Shown: in pieces, positions 1 through 11,391 of the stretch
Numbering within the stretch: position 1 is the stretch's first letter
Layout: the number at the start of each line of letters is the position of its first letter
Origin: Petrolisthes cinctipes
Taxonomy: Eukaryota; Arthropoda; Malacostraca; Decapoda; Porcellanidae
Direction of reading: 5' to 3'
Assembly: GCA_033782935.1 (NCBI GenBank)
Contig: JAWQEG010000625.1
Location: 178,501-242,500 of the forward strand
DNA: 64,000 bases
Notes under the pieces: generated by a model
What the model saw: only the letters and a program-made list of their open reading frames with translations
The model's database searches: none
What the model was told of the DNA's origin: nothing
Made by a program: the position numbers and the translations under genes

Positions 1-430
1 CCAAAGTTTATATGTGAAAATTATTTTGAACTGTAAAGATTTGTGATATTTTTAATACAAAAGATGAATAAAATCTTACTGTAGTACTACAGTACTTCAG
101 TTTTTATTGACAGTAATACAGTTATGTAGTAAACCCTTGACAAAAGAACAAACTGTTCAATACTTCCTTCTGCTTTGCCCCTCATTTATGATTACTAAAT
201 AGTATTCCAAGCTGTTGTGATCCACTACCATATAAACCAATTGATCTAGTGATTCTTTATTTGATAAACAATCTAAAAAACAGTTTTATTGCCCTACTAA
301 AGGCCTACAATATCTATAGCATTAATATTTCAAACTATAATAAATGTGACGGTTCTACAGAGAAGATGAGGAAGACTGATACTGAAATATCTTACAAAAA
401 ATCATTATCAGCACCAATTTGTTCCCACAG

Positions 431-694
431 GAAATTTGTGATGAAGAACTTTGTGTGAGATTTCTTGACAAGCTTGAAGGGAATGACTTCTTTCTTGTCA
501 GGACGGAGGACGACTGTAGAGGCTGGTTAAGGAAATGTAATACTGTGGTTAGATGGACACTAGAGAAGTTGTCCTGCACTACCTATATAGAGAGGAGTAA
601 TCCCCTTCCTGTAATCTCTCTGGTCAGTAATGGCATAGCTTGGGGGATTAATTTTCATTTGCATGCGGAGGAAAATATTCTTAGAATGACTTAA
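431..694 (+). CDS. possible terminal exon of an unidentified gene
   Basis: An acceptor-like sequence (pyrimidine-rich, ending TTCCCACAG) precedes an open stretch at 431 that runs to a TAA at 692-694. The translation begins EICDEELCVRFLDKLEG and is about 87 aa, with a protein-like mix of charged and aromatic residues. I do not recognise it. No upstream exon is visible; the gene would continue off the left edge. The alternative is chance openness, and the reverse strand is also open over 355-579. Confidence 0.2.
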   Translation, partial: EICDEELCVRFLDKLEGNDFFLVRTEDDCRGWLRKCNTVVRWTLEKLSCTTYIERSNPLPVISLVSNGIAWGINFHLHAEENILRMT

Positions 695-1833
695 TCCATC
701 ATAATTGAGGACATTCTTACTTTACATACTTCATAATTTATGTCAAAATGCAAGGTAACTACTTTTCTTACAATATTGATTTCCTTCAATTTCGTCTGTT
801 CATGACATAAACATGGGTTCATCACTATTTCAAACAGATTTTATAGGGCAGTTATATTATATCCCCATCAAAAGGAGTGTCATAAATAATCATTACTAGG
901 TTTTGGAAAAATGGAATATATATATGATTAAAAATGCAAATGAAACGGTTAAATAAAGCCAGAATTTAAAGGATGCAAATATTCTCATGATGATCTAAAT
1001 CATAGAACCTATAATTGGTTTTAACATATAGTTATAAGCCTCTAAATTACTAATGTTACTGAAAGATAGTCAAACACGTCATGTTGTAATATAAAAACAT
1101 ACGGTGGTCCAAATTATGTCATTCAGTATATTATTGACATGAACCGAGAGAAAATGTAACGCCAGAGTTAAATTAGAGACAAATCATTAGCTTTATCAGG
1201 CCTGGCACTGAATTGCAGCGCCCTTTTTAATAAATTTAAAAGATTAGACTTAGAATTAAAGGGGAAGAAAGAAGACTATGTGAGGCCTGGAAAACCCTGT
1301 AGCACAAAGGATGAGAGAGTGGGTCAGGTCTAAAAGGGCACCAAAACCCATAAAGTATTGCCCACATCACCACAGGCAATAATCTCCTATGGGGAATGGA
1401 TTAAAAAAACTTCACAATATTAGCCATTATATTCTTTTTGGTGCAGTATTGGTGTTTTTGCAGATAAAAGGATACAACCCTTGACTGTGTCCTCTGGAGT
1501 ACTGTGGTCCCACCTCACATTGCTCAGGTTGGAATATAAATTGTACACATTTCTGAAAGCCACATAACAAATGAATGTCTTATTGAAAGATGCTTTTCAT
1601 GTCAGAATTAATATGGTATTGGTGATGATGCATGAAAAATAAGTAATGTTGGTTAGTAATTGAGAAAGTAGTAACTATATGTATAAACACATGCTAAATA
1701 TTAAAGGATTATTGATATAAATCACTGAATCATTATTTTGTAAAATCTACAACTGATAATTTGTATCTAAAGAATACGAGTTTAAATTTAATATCCAAAA
1801 TCATATTTTAAGTAAACCAGAATATAATCCTTC
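695..1833. other. AT-rich stretch without a recognisable gene
   Basis: No ORF or exon I can support. It holds a SINE-like repeat piece around 1235-1430; the remainder is AT-rich and looks intronic or intergenic. If the coiled-coil gene to the right is spliced at the GTGAGA overlapping its stop codon, further exons of that gene would lie here. Confidence 0.4.
1235..1430 (+). repeat. SINE-like interspersed repeat
   Basis: The segment with AAAACCCATAAAGTATTGCC and CACATCACCACAGGCAATA recurs at about 46440-46545 in the same orientation. Two separated copies of one non-coding segment in one window indicate a dispersed repeat. The family is not identified. Confidence 0.5.
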
Positions 1834-4144
1834 TCACATAAACTCTGGGAAATCCTTCATGGTGTTGGTTGATGAGGCAAATTTGTCATTGAGTAGTGAC
1901 TCTTGTTCTTTCTTGTACTTGATATTTGAAGTTAAGCATTCTATTTCCTTCTCCAACTCGCTCTGAAATAATTAAACAGCAAATAAATCTTAAGTATTTG
2001 TAACTGATTTCTCTGCATTTGAAAAAGAGCACTAGTCATAATCATGTTAATATAACTATCAGTTATCGGGGATTTATCAGATTATGAAAACAAAAAGCAA
2101 CAACTGAATTTAAAATGTGTTGCAGTACACACTAAAGTATAAATAATATGCATTATACAAAACCCTGCAGGTGATATCTGAATATAATCAGGATCTTGTT
2201 TAAGGGAAGATTCTTTTATTAGTAAATTGGAAGGTCTGTGATTCCTTCAAACGATGCCAGGAAATGGATGAACTTAATGTTACATAGAGAGATCTGTTTC
2301 GTGGCATAGTTTGGAGAATCAGTAGCCCACTAAAAGAATCACCCGTTAACATGTGCTAACCTTATTCTCCTCAACAGCTGCTAATTCTGACAATAGTTGT
2401 GTGGTTTGTGAGCGCAGGTCATCCAGTTGTGCTAATACATTCTCTTCCACACTCAGCAACTCTGTCAAACAAACTTCACATTACAGTAGGCCCTTGATAT
2501 AAGAATATTAAATTTAGCACTATCCTTTTAACACAGGCTCAGCAAATCCCTTAGTTTGTATGGTAATTAATAACAGTAGCCTGGGAAAACATTTGGTGGT
2601 CTCCATTGAGGGACTGAATGTAAAAATTGAGGGTCTACAGGACTTTATTCAGTCATTTGTCATCAATTTTATAAATATGGCTTGTTTAAGCTACACAAAT
2701 ACTATATAACACAAGCCTTCAGTAGCAACTGTTTATTAATAAATACGTAATAATTCTGAAAGAAGCCTGTGTATGACCTACAGTATGTCTCTGGCTCCAC
2801 ATTCTTGAAAGTGACTAATTATTTGGTTGTAAACTTGTGACGAGGAGCTCTTTAGTGAGAGATTCTTTGTTGATGAATTGGAAAGTTTCTGCCTCCTCCA
2901 AACTACAGTATACCACAAAACAGTTCCCCTATTAGTGTACAGCTGTCCATGTATGAACCTGGGACAGCAGTGTTGGGCAGCTGATGTCAGGCAGTTGGTA
3001 CCCCTCACAGGAGTGACCAGTAAGATGAATAATTGGGTTGTCAGTTAGTAAGTTTATGATCAATCACTTGTGCGATATGTGTATCTATTATCCTTCTACA
3101 TAGAGCGCTGCCCAAATGTGAGATCATTCCATAAAATTTTCTAATATATTAATATCAATACCCCACAATCAAACACTTGGTATCATGGAATGAATTATTG
3201 TTCATCAGTAACATATATTTATCTAGAACTTATAGCGAGATGCTTGTGATTAGGGTAGACAAATGATGCACTAAAATTTTATGGACTACCCAAAGTTTAG
3301 TTATTCGCCTGTGGTGGTTAAGTAAGCTATGCATCTTGAGGAAATTCTGGTAATAAGTTAAGAGTTGGATGACGAGTCTGGTTGAATAGTTTAATTGCAG
3401 GTTAGTGTATGGTGATGTCATTTCACTCTCACTAATATTTTAAAACTCTAAAGCAAAGAGATGAGGAAGGTTCACACTCGCCAAGAGACAGAATCTCCAG
3501 GATGAACCACTAGCATAACACACTCGTTTTGAGAGGGTGAATTGTCAACATGCTGGAGAGTGTGCGTAAGGATATTTTGTAATGACCTAAATATGACGTT
3601 GTAGTTCGATTTTAACCCATCGACTGTAATAATTGCATCGGTTAAATATTGAAAATACTCCTCCATAATAGATACACATATCGCACAAGTGATTGATCAT
3701 AAACTTACTAACTGACAACCCATTTATTCATCTTACTGGTCACTCCTGTCAGGGGTACCAACTGCCCGACCTCAGCTGCCCAACACCGCTGTCCAGGTTC
3801 ATACGTGGCCAGCTTTACCATTGAGGGGGTCTATTTTCTGGTACAGTTAGGAGAATTCAGTAGCCTTCCAGTTTACCAACAAGAGAATAATCTCCCCTTA
3901 ACCTCTAAAATGGCATTACAGTATATTACACAGATAGAGAAACCATTTAACCTCGTATATTTTCTTTGAGTGTCTGTTTCCTCTGCTGGGCTGACTCTAT
4001 GGCATGGAAGAAGGTGTCTCTGGTGGCGTTGAATTCAGCTCGGTCGTTGGTGCTGGACCTGGCTTGACTCATTAGCTGGTTACTCATTTGGTCCAGCACA
4101 TTTAAGTGATGTTTCAAATCCATCTCTCCTTCACTGCCTGGCAT
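1834..4144 (-). CDS. small coiled-coil protein, unidentified (three exons)
   Basis: Minus-strand exons 4144-3952 (ATG at 4144; begins MPGSEGEMDLKHHLNVLDQM), 2461-2361 and 1962-1834. All introns are GT-AG and phases match (phase 1, then phase 0). The product is about 140 aa, rich in Glu, Gln, Lys and Leu with heptad-like spacing, so probably a coiled coil; no membrane segment or catalytic motif is seen. It ends ...KDFPEF-Met-stop, but the stop overlaps a good donor (AT|GTGAGA at 1838), so more exons to the left are possible. The last exon (ELEKEIECLTSNIKYKKEQE) faintly recalls the Spc25 kinetochore coiled coil, but no RWD domain was found and I do not assign it. Intron 1 carries a nested transposon. 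Confidence 0.5.
2200..2349. mobile_element. TTAA-flanked foldback MITE
   Basis: TTAA at 2200-2203 and 2346-2349 bracket a 150-bp near-palindrome. One arm carries the GATTCC...ATGCCAGGAAA core and the other its inverse (GGCATAGTTTGGAG). It ends 11 bp from the donor of the coiled-coil gene's exon 2. Confidence 0.8.
2845..3901. mobile_element. TTAA foldback MITE split by a nested inverted-repeat element
   Basis: The left half (about 2845-2940, GATTCTTTGTTGATGAATTG to CCCCTATTAGT) and right half (about 3816-3901, ACCATTGAGGG to TCTCCCCTTAA) join into one standard foldback element. Between them lies an element of about 870 bp with long inverted repeats. The right TTAA is at 3898-3901; the left TTAA is decayed. 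Confidence 0.75.
2941..3815. mobile_element. inverted-repeat element nested in a MITE
   Basis: Left arm about 2941-3091 and right arm about 3663-3815 are reverse complements over about 150 bp (for example GTGCGATATGTGTATCTATT against AATAGATACACATATCGCAC). They flank a spacer of about 570 bp with no coding capacity. It sits at the loop of the host MITE. Confidence 0.8.
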
Positions 4145-4256
4145 GATTTTATTTTTGTTACCCTTCCTCTATACGCAAGATCTGAAATGAGCAAAAGATT
4201 ATAAGAATTTAGGAACTGCAGAAGGCCTGTTGGTTTATTTATTGGCAGCTCCTGAT

Positions 4257-4485
4257 TTAATGGGGTGCGGGAGTATGGGACAGGCTTGGGGGGGGTTTGG
4301 GGGGTGCGGGATAGGGGGACAGGCTTGGGGTGGGTAGAAAGCCTGTCCCCTATTCCCGCACCCCGGTAACGCCCCCCAAGCCTGTCCCCCTACTCCTGCA
4401 CCCCCCAAGCCTGTCCCCTACTCCCACACCCCCCTAAACCCCCCCCAAGCCTGTCCCCCTATTCCCGCACCCCCTTAAACCTATC
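4257..4485. repeat. G-rich then C-rich minisatellite
   Basis: G-run units (GGGACAGGCTTGGGG type) at 4270-4340 are followed by the same unit in inverted orientation (CCCCAAGCCTGTCCCC) to about 4475. The block is simultaneously tandem and inverted. It lies just upstream of the coiled-coil gene's start codon on the minus strand. Confidence 0.85.
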
Positions 4486-4624
4486 CCTATTTTTAAAACT
4501 ATTCAGTATTTTTACATTTAGTACCTCTCTTGGAAGCTTGTTCCACTCATCCACTACTCTATTTCAAAACCAATATCTTTCTATTTCTTGTCTAAAACGG
4601 TACCTACCGCTATTTCTCTAGTTT

Positions 4625-4850
4625 AAATCCAATTAAGTGTGTTTTACCTTGGCTATTTACCTTACTTATTATCTGTGTGTTTGTATTTACAGTTTTTCCA
4701 CATCCTATATAACATTACAATATCATCTAGTTCATAGTCATGTATTCCTTTTAATTCTAGGTTACAGTTATCTTTAATTATATATCACTAAAAGATAATT
4801 AAGTAATCATAATATTTTTACATTTTTCCCAAATACAGAGGATAAAAAAA
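4625..4850 (+). repeat. direct duplication, left copy
   Basis: About 225 bp (AAATCCAATTAAGTGTG... to AATACAGAGGATAAAAAAA) recurs almost unchanged at 5276-5510, immediately on the other side of the TTAGG-bearing MITE. Confidence 0.85.
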
Positions 4851-5274
4851 GGTATTTATTGAAAGAATTACCGTTTTGCAGCAGTGTTGCCAGATCCGGC
4901 TGGGTCCCAGTATTTTGCCCCAGTCATTTATTGTATTTTATCACGATTATTTCCAGGTAGTTTGCCCAGGTTAGGTTCCGGTAGTTTGCCCAGGTTAGGT
5001 CCCGGTAGTCTGATGCGGTCTAGGTCTAGGTTAGGTTAGGTTAGGTTAGGTTAGGTTAGGTTAGGTTAGGTTAGGTTAGGTTAGGTTAGGTTAGGTCAGG
5101 TAAGGTAAGGTCAGGCTAATTTCAAAATGCCCCATTTGAATATGCCCTATCTTGTAAATGGGGCATTTGCGGAGAAAATGCCATAGAAGAAAATAGTCTT
5201 AGAATGGTCTAAAATGGTGGGTAATGAAGGTAGAAAAACCGTACGCAATAACGGTAATTCATTCAATATTTACC
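4851..5274 (+). mobile_element. TTAGG-bearing MITE, copy A
   Basis: Terminal inverted repeats GGTATTTATTGAAAGAATTA (left) and its near complement ending TTCATTCAATATTTACC (right). The interior holds repeated blocks of the type AGTTTGCCCAGGTTAGG and then a TTAGG array. There is no coding capacity. Copy B (7115-7465) is inverted; copy C (26325-26600) is truncated. Confidence 0.8.
5029..5096 (+). repeat. (TTAGG)n array, about 13 units
   Basis: Uninterrupted GGTTA/TTAGG 5-mers. TTAGG is the ancestral arthropod telomere repeat, but here it is an expansion of two or three units present at the same place in the sister MITE copies, so it is not telomeric. Confidence 0.9.
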
Positions 5275-5275
5275 A

Positions 5276-5510
5276 TTAAATCCAATTAAGTGTGTTTTAC
5301 CTTGGCTATTTACTCTTGATACCTTACTTATTATCTGTGTGTGTTTGTATTTAAAGTTTTTCCACATCCCATATAACATTACAATATCATCAAGTTAATA
5401 GTCATGTATTCCTTTTAATTCTAGGTTACAGTTATCTTTAATTATATATCACTAAAAGATAATTAAGTAATCATAATATTTTTACATTTTTCCCAAATAC
5501 AGAGGATAAA
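5276..5510 (+). repeat. direct duplication, right copy
   Basis: Second copy of 4625-4850, with a short insertion (about TCTTGATACCT) near its start. Confidence 0.85.
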
Positions 5511-5604
5511 AAAATATGAAAGGTGAAGAAAAGAAGACTGTGTTAAGCCAGACAGACCTTATAACACAAACGAGAAAGTAAATGAAAGAATGAAGAGGCA
5601 GAGA

Positions 5605-5830
5605 AAACAAGAACATATTTAATAAGGATTAGACTCAGGACCGAAGGGAAACACAAACCCTAAAAATAAACCCAAGAAGGACAAAGAAAACAAGGACATA
5701 TTTAATAAGGATTAGACTCGGGACCGAAGGGAAGCACAAACCCTAAAAATAAACCCAAGAAGAACAGAGAAAACAAGGACATATTTAATAAGGATTAGAC
5801 TCGGGACCGAAGGGAAACACAAACCCTTAT
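5605..5830 (+). repeat. three tandem copies of an ~84-bp unit
   Basis: Units begin near 5610, 5691 and 5777 with ACATATTTAATAAGGATTAG and run through GGGACCGAAGGGAA and AACACAAACCC. The copies are nearly identical, so the expansion is recent. Confidence 0.85.
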
Positions 5831-5999
5831 AATATTACACACACACCTACCCACTTACCAAGAGTGAAATGAATACACACGTGGAATGATAACTGGAATC
5901 CTGTGTCGAGTAGAAATATAAATAACAAATCAAATCACTTCAAACTCTACCGCCTACCTCACTCACATCATACAGTGTTGCCAGGTCTGTTTGAAAATA

Positions 6000-6245
6000 T
6001 ATCACCAACTTCAACTTTAGAATTTCCCTTTTAACTTTTTACATTTTACTTCTTACTTTTTTACTTTTTACTTCAACTTCAGAATTTCCCTTTTAACTTT
6101 TTACTTCTTACTTTTTTACTTTTTACTTCAACTTCAGAATTTCCCTTTTAACTTTTTACTTCTTACTTTTTTACTTTTTACTTCAACTTCAGAATTTCCC
6201 TTTTAACTTTTTACTTTTTACTTCAACTTCAGAATTCCCCTTTTT
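6000..6245 (+). repeat. TTTTTAC-rich minisatellite
   Basis: About four copies of a unit of roughly 55-70 bp containing CTTCAACTTCAGAATTTCCC followed by runs of TTTTTAC / TTCTTAC. Confidence 0.85.
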
Positions 6246-7114
6246 ACCTCAATAATTTAATATAGTCACGAGCACTATTAATTAAGTATACAGTTTTAGG
6301 GTTGAAGCCTTGAACAGTCCACCAATTCACCAACGAAGTAATTCCAATGGAGATCTTATTATTGTGCATTTATTTACTGTCTATGAAAAAAAAAAAAAGT
6401 ACACCTGCTGAATAATTATTAGTTCTCGTGACTGTATATTTTAATGTCTTCTTGTTGATGTTTTAATGTGGTAGAAATTTTCCCACATACTCCATCTTTA
6501 TATAATTTCCCATTGGTACCTCTAATAGTACTTAATTAGTCAACAATAAATATTAACTATAAAAAAATGTTAACTAAAAAAAACTAAAAAAAAAAACTAA
6601 GTATAATATCTAGCGTTGGGGAAATTCTTCATAATTGGCAACACTTCAGTTTGAATGTTTTGTTATGGTTGCGTTTAACACTTCAGCAGGAATTTAAATT
6701 TTATCTTGTTTATGGTTATGAATTTATATATGTATTATATTTATACACGGAATAATTATCTAAGCTAGGCATTACGTGGATTGGTTAATATTTGCATTTC
6801 TATTGCATTATATATATATTTAGAATTATAACTTTATTAATTTTTTATTATGATGTTACTCATTTTCAAGTGTTGTTAATTAAATAAAAACGCTACTTAC
6901 AATAACAGTTTGCACATATTTGCATTACAGTAAGCCAGTAGGTCACGTTTATCAATATTCAACAGATAAATCCATGATAGTTATTATTCTACCATGATAT
7001 AAATCAATAGGCAAGTTTAGCGTTTGTAGCGACATTTTTTTTTTTTTTTTTTTTAAAGGATGAGTGTGACGTCATTGAAGAGAAATATAACAATAATTGG
7101 TAATCACTATTTTT

Positions 7115-7465
7115 GGTAAATATTGAAAGAATTACCGTTATTGCGTACGGTTTTTCTACCTTCATTACCCACTTATATAGACCATTCTAAGACTCTTTTC
7201 TTCTATGGCATTTCCTCCGCAAATGCCCCATTTCCAAGATAGGGCATATTCAAATGGGGCATTTTGAAATTAGCCTGACCTAACCTAACCTAGACCGCAT
7301 CAGACTACCGGGACCTAACCTGGGCAGACTACCGGAACCTAACCTGGGCAAACTACCGTGAAATAATCGTGATAAAGTACAATAAATGACTGGGGCAAAA
7401 TACTGCTGGGACTCAGCCGGATCTGGCAACACTGCTGCAAAACGGTAATTCTTTCAATAAATACC
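7115..7465 (-). mobile_element. TTAGG-bearing MITE, copy B (inverted relative to A)
   Basis: Ends GGTAAATATTGAAAGAATTA and AACGGTAATTCTTTCAATAA form terminal inverted repeats. The interior is the reverse complement of copy A with only two CCTAA units in place of the long array. A and B form an inverted pair spanning 4851-7465. Confidence 0.8.
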
Positions 7466-7811
7466 CTATTTTTCATCAAACAATTTTCCTCATGAGCTGA
7501 AATTAGTGCTGGGTGATTAAGTAAAATAAAATAAATATCAGTGTTTTGAAATTGGAATGTAAAATACAATATGGCGTCGAGGTTCCCCACTGACAACGGT
7601 GTGTATATTGTGTGTTACAGGCTTATTTTAAATTATATATGTTTCCTTCACTTTCATTCATCTCTCGTCATTATAACATTGTCTAGTGGATAGGAAGATA
7701 GGTATAATGTATGGAAGTCGTGTGGTATACTTGTTATTGGGTATATAAGTATTACGGCTGCCCAGCAGCCCAGGTTACCTTGTGATACCTTGTGAGGATT
7801 TCGGGTTAACA

Positions 7812-8072
7812 CCCTCAGCTACACGAAGTGCCGCTGTATCCTCTGTTCTGCCTCGAGTATAATGGGATGCGGTGCTCCAGCTTATTGTAATGGGGCCATG
7901 TCTGGTACGAGGGCAGGGGAGGGTGGGGGGTGTCTGGTATCTTCAGCAGGAAGTTGTCAAGATGTCTCTTGAAGACATCCACACTGCAGGCTGACATGTT
8001 TCTCAGGTACAGAGGAAGACTGCTGAAGGTATTGGCCCCATCGTGTCTGGTTGGGGCCCAGTCATATGCCAA
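7812..8072 (-). pseudogene. non-LTR retrotransposon fragment (reverse transcriptase ORF C-terminus)
   Basis: The minus-strand ORF contains the FSSLPLYLRN...SVDVFKRHLDNFL pattern typical of the last 60-80 residues of LINE ORF2 proteins, where an 'F..R.v..WN.LP..vv...sv..FK..LD.fL' tail is common. The catalytic reverse transcriptase core is absent, so it is a 3'-end relic. Confidence 0.6.
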
Positions 8073-8319
8073 TGTTTGGTACTAGACCTTCCTAGGCTCT
8101 CCAGGTGTAGATAGTCTGGTACCTTTCTCTTCTTCTTTGGAGGGAGAAGAGCTTTAGGGGTTTCAGCCGTTCCCAATATTATTATGAGTGGATTGGGAAA
8201 GCTCCATACAAATTAATGGTTCTCTTAATATTACCGGTACCATGATCATCTGTAAAATAAATATTTGTGATTTTGTGTGTGTGTTCAACGTTGGTTTGAC
8301 TTGGTCATTGCCTCATTGA

Positions 8320-8375
8320 GGTCGGTATTCATGGTGTTGACTATGGCGTGGTACCGGTACGATGGATATGTTCTC
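8320..8375 (+). repeat. fragment of the GGTGTTGAC-GGTACCGGTAC palindromic repeat
   Basis: The sequence GTATTCATGGTGTTGACTAT followed by GTGGTACCGGTACGAT matches the repeats at 47595-47830 and 49551-49676. Confidence 0.55.
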
Positions 8376-9892
8376 TGGAGTTACACAAAGAGCACAGATG
8401 GTTAAAGCACCAGCACTTCAAGCATTGTGTCAGTTTTGGAGGTCGTGGACAGAGGATGCATACTATCAAAGACTACACAGACAATGTGATCACTCCGCTG
8501 TCGTCTATTGGGTTCAAGCACAAAACATGACAAACCACCAGAATGGCCTGGAGATGAAGAATTTCTTCAATGTCGGTTAAACATTCCTCAAAGTTCTGAT
8601 ATCCTAGATCAATATAAGTAGACACTAAAACAGTACCCAAGCTCATGTTCAAAAATTTGTCATTTTCTGCACCAATATAGAGGTTGAGTAAACAGCAAGC
8701 TTGTTCATCATTATTGACAGTGACCAGTTGGGTCCCATCTCAACGGGAGTGGAACTACACGTCCGTGCCAACATTCCTTAGGAGGAAGTTATGGAATCAA
8801 ATTTCATTAGGGAAGGAATTTGCTGGGACTGAATAGAACCTTGCTTCAGGGTATGGGAAATATAGAATGAGAAAGTGAAGTAGAGGAAGAAACAGGCAAT
8901 ACTGAGGGTTTAGGTCTGGTCCCAGTAGAGGGGTACGTGTAAGGGGCAAGTGTGGTAATGAGAGAGGTGCCCGAGGAGGGAGCAGTTGTTGCAACCACTG
9001 TAGTGTTGGGGAGCAGTGCCGTTGATGTAAGAGGTTCTGTACTTGAAGGTTTTGGTATACTTGTAAGGGGCTGATAGGTTTCGATAGGCTGTTAGGTTAA
9101 ATAAAATAACACATGGGGTGAGGATAATTTACTTTTGGACATGATAATTTTGACATCTTCGTAAAAGCAATACAAATCTTGAAAAGAATACAAATCCGAA
9201 AAATAGTTACCGTCGAATTCCCTCACCCACTGATGCTGATTCTAATTGTAAGGTTTCTTCTCCCGCCCAACTCAAGTCGGATGTTCTGACTTTTCTGGCC
9301 AGGGCACATATTCAAAAACAGTGAACATGAACAAATTATGAGCTCATGTTTGTTGACCAGGAGCTCTATTCTTGTGTGAGGCACAACTGGGACTCCAAGT
9401 CTGTGCATATTACTCTTAAGGATGCAATGGTTCTGAACAAACATCAATAATTTAGGCTAAAGATGGTGCCTTGTAGTTTACATGATTCCAGAAAACTGTG
9501 TCAGATGTTTAGCTTCCAATTCAAAGGCAATAAATATAACTTTTCCTTAAATTTTCACAAGTACAAGTTTCTTATACTTGTCTGAATAAAGCTCTGTAAT
9601 ACATTGAAAATTCAAACCTTTGTGACAAGTAAGTGTCACCCCTGGACACTAAGACAGAGGGACATATACCCAACTAGGCAAAGGTTAGATAGTTAACATG
9701 ACTTTTCTTGTATATGGATGGCCTTTGAACAGAGAAACTCTAGTGGATGTGCACAAATCTGGAGATCCCATTTGTACAGTTGTCTACAAGAATCACATAC
9801 TTTTGACAGCACTCGATTTACCCCCCAAAAAAATTATTTAACCCAGAGAGTATCTATTCAGGATTTCAAAGCTTTAATAACTTCTGGAGATT

Positions 9893-9995
9893 TAGGGCCG
9901 TATGCAAGAACTTTCATGGTGTTGATTGCTGTCTATGGAGTAGTCATAGCGGCACCATGTCTTCAACACCACGAACGTTCTTGGATCCAGCCCTA
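9893..9995. mobile_element. GGGCCGTATTC-type hairpin repeat
   Basis: The arm GGGCCGTATGCAAGAAC...GGTGTTGA is mirrored by TCAACACCACGAACGTTCTT...CAGCCCT over about 100 bp. The same arm sequences recur near 49551-49676 and 47595-47830. Confidence 0.65.
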
Positions 9996-11391
9996 GTTTC
10001 ACAATCCTGAATCAATTCTCACCAACGTGTACTGCACTGAGAACTGAACATACTGATCAAGGCTGGTGATAATATTTTGCATTGACCAGAAAATTACCAG
10101 TTTTGAATTTGTAACAATGTATTCAGCTGAATTATGGTTTATAATATACAAGATACTGTATACAAAATAGTTGTTGGTAAATGGAAGCTGTTTATACCAT
10201 TAATATTTTGGTGAATGAATTGCAATTCTTGACAAATTACATCAGAAAGCTTCGAAAACCATAATGCAAGTTCAACATTTGATATGGCTAAATATTGGTG
10301 TTGAAAATGCAGTTAAAAAGATACAATCCTGCACCTTCATTTGCTGCTTAATAAAATCTTATTTAAACACCATTACACAATTTTTCTTATGACACACCCA
10401 CAAATGACACTGAATTTAAAGGGCCAAGTCATTAGTTAAATGGATGCTACTGACTCCTAATCTATGCCAAGAATCATATCAGTTTAAGTGGTCTGATTTG
10501 TGGTACAGTTTGGAGGAATCAGCAGTCAAATTAAAAAAAAATACTACCCAATTAAGTCCAGGTACAAAAATGATACTGTGGGTCATATAGCAGCAAAGGC
10601 ATGGGCTAAGCATTAATATTGAATGGTACAATGGCTCCATAAATGATACATGGAACAACAGTACCAGTCACTGTCACTTCCCAGCCGATAATTTTTCTTT
10701 CAAGTAACACTGTTCCTGAATACGAACACTGCCAACCAAGAACCACTACAGTATAGTCAGTCTTTCTGTAGTTGGCTGAACAAATATATATTCACTCAAT
10801 ATCACCGAGTGTAACCAATTGGTTGAAACTTGCCACCCAAGTGCTAATTAGGAACCAAGTGTTAGCCAACAGAGTGAAACAGTGACATTGTTTGTGGATT
10901 AGATTTACCATCAATTACAGAAAAACTGACTATAGACATCGGTAAATGACAGGTTAGCCCACATCTCTACAACTAAGCTGAACACTGTTTTGCACTCTGA
11001 TTCTACACCTAGGTATAAAATCCCACAGTCACACAGTTTGCCAACCTTTGATTTGTCAAGTGGCTAATTCCTTATTCCCTTCAAGAATACCAGCAACAAA
11101 TCAGTTCACATTCCCATGTTTAACCACCTCTTGCTACTTACAGTATAATATGCTTGTAATACAGATATCAGTTTTTGTGGTGGCAATACAGGGTGTATGG
11201 GTCTGGTTTTGGCTTCACATTAAGTCAAGAGCCATCATGAATCCCACAATTTATCTTTCATAGGAACTGAAGTTGTATTAATACTTGTGTGAAAACTTGG
11301 CCTTTGCCACATATAGTTGGTCAACACTTAGGCAAACTAATGTCTCTATGGACAAGAGTACAATACAGTGATCAAACATGAGGGTAAAATT

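Noticed and set aside
1834..4144. Assignment of the coiled-coil gene as Spc25
   Set aside because: Only a short coiled-coil similarity; no RWD domain exon found to the left.
5029..5096. Interstitial telomere or chromosome-end fusion
   Set aside because: The TTAGG array is inside a MITE whose other copies carry short versions at the same position; flanks are ordinary DNA.
8348..8580. Plus-strand ORFs of 60-72 codons with protein-like composition
   Set aside because: No recognised motif, no splice context, and they start inside a dispersed palindrome; could not be supported.
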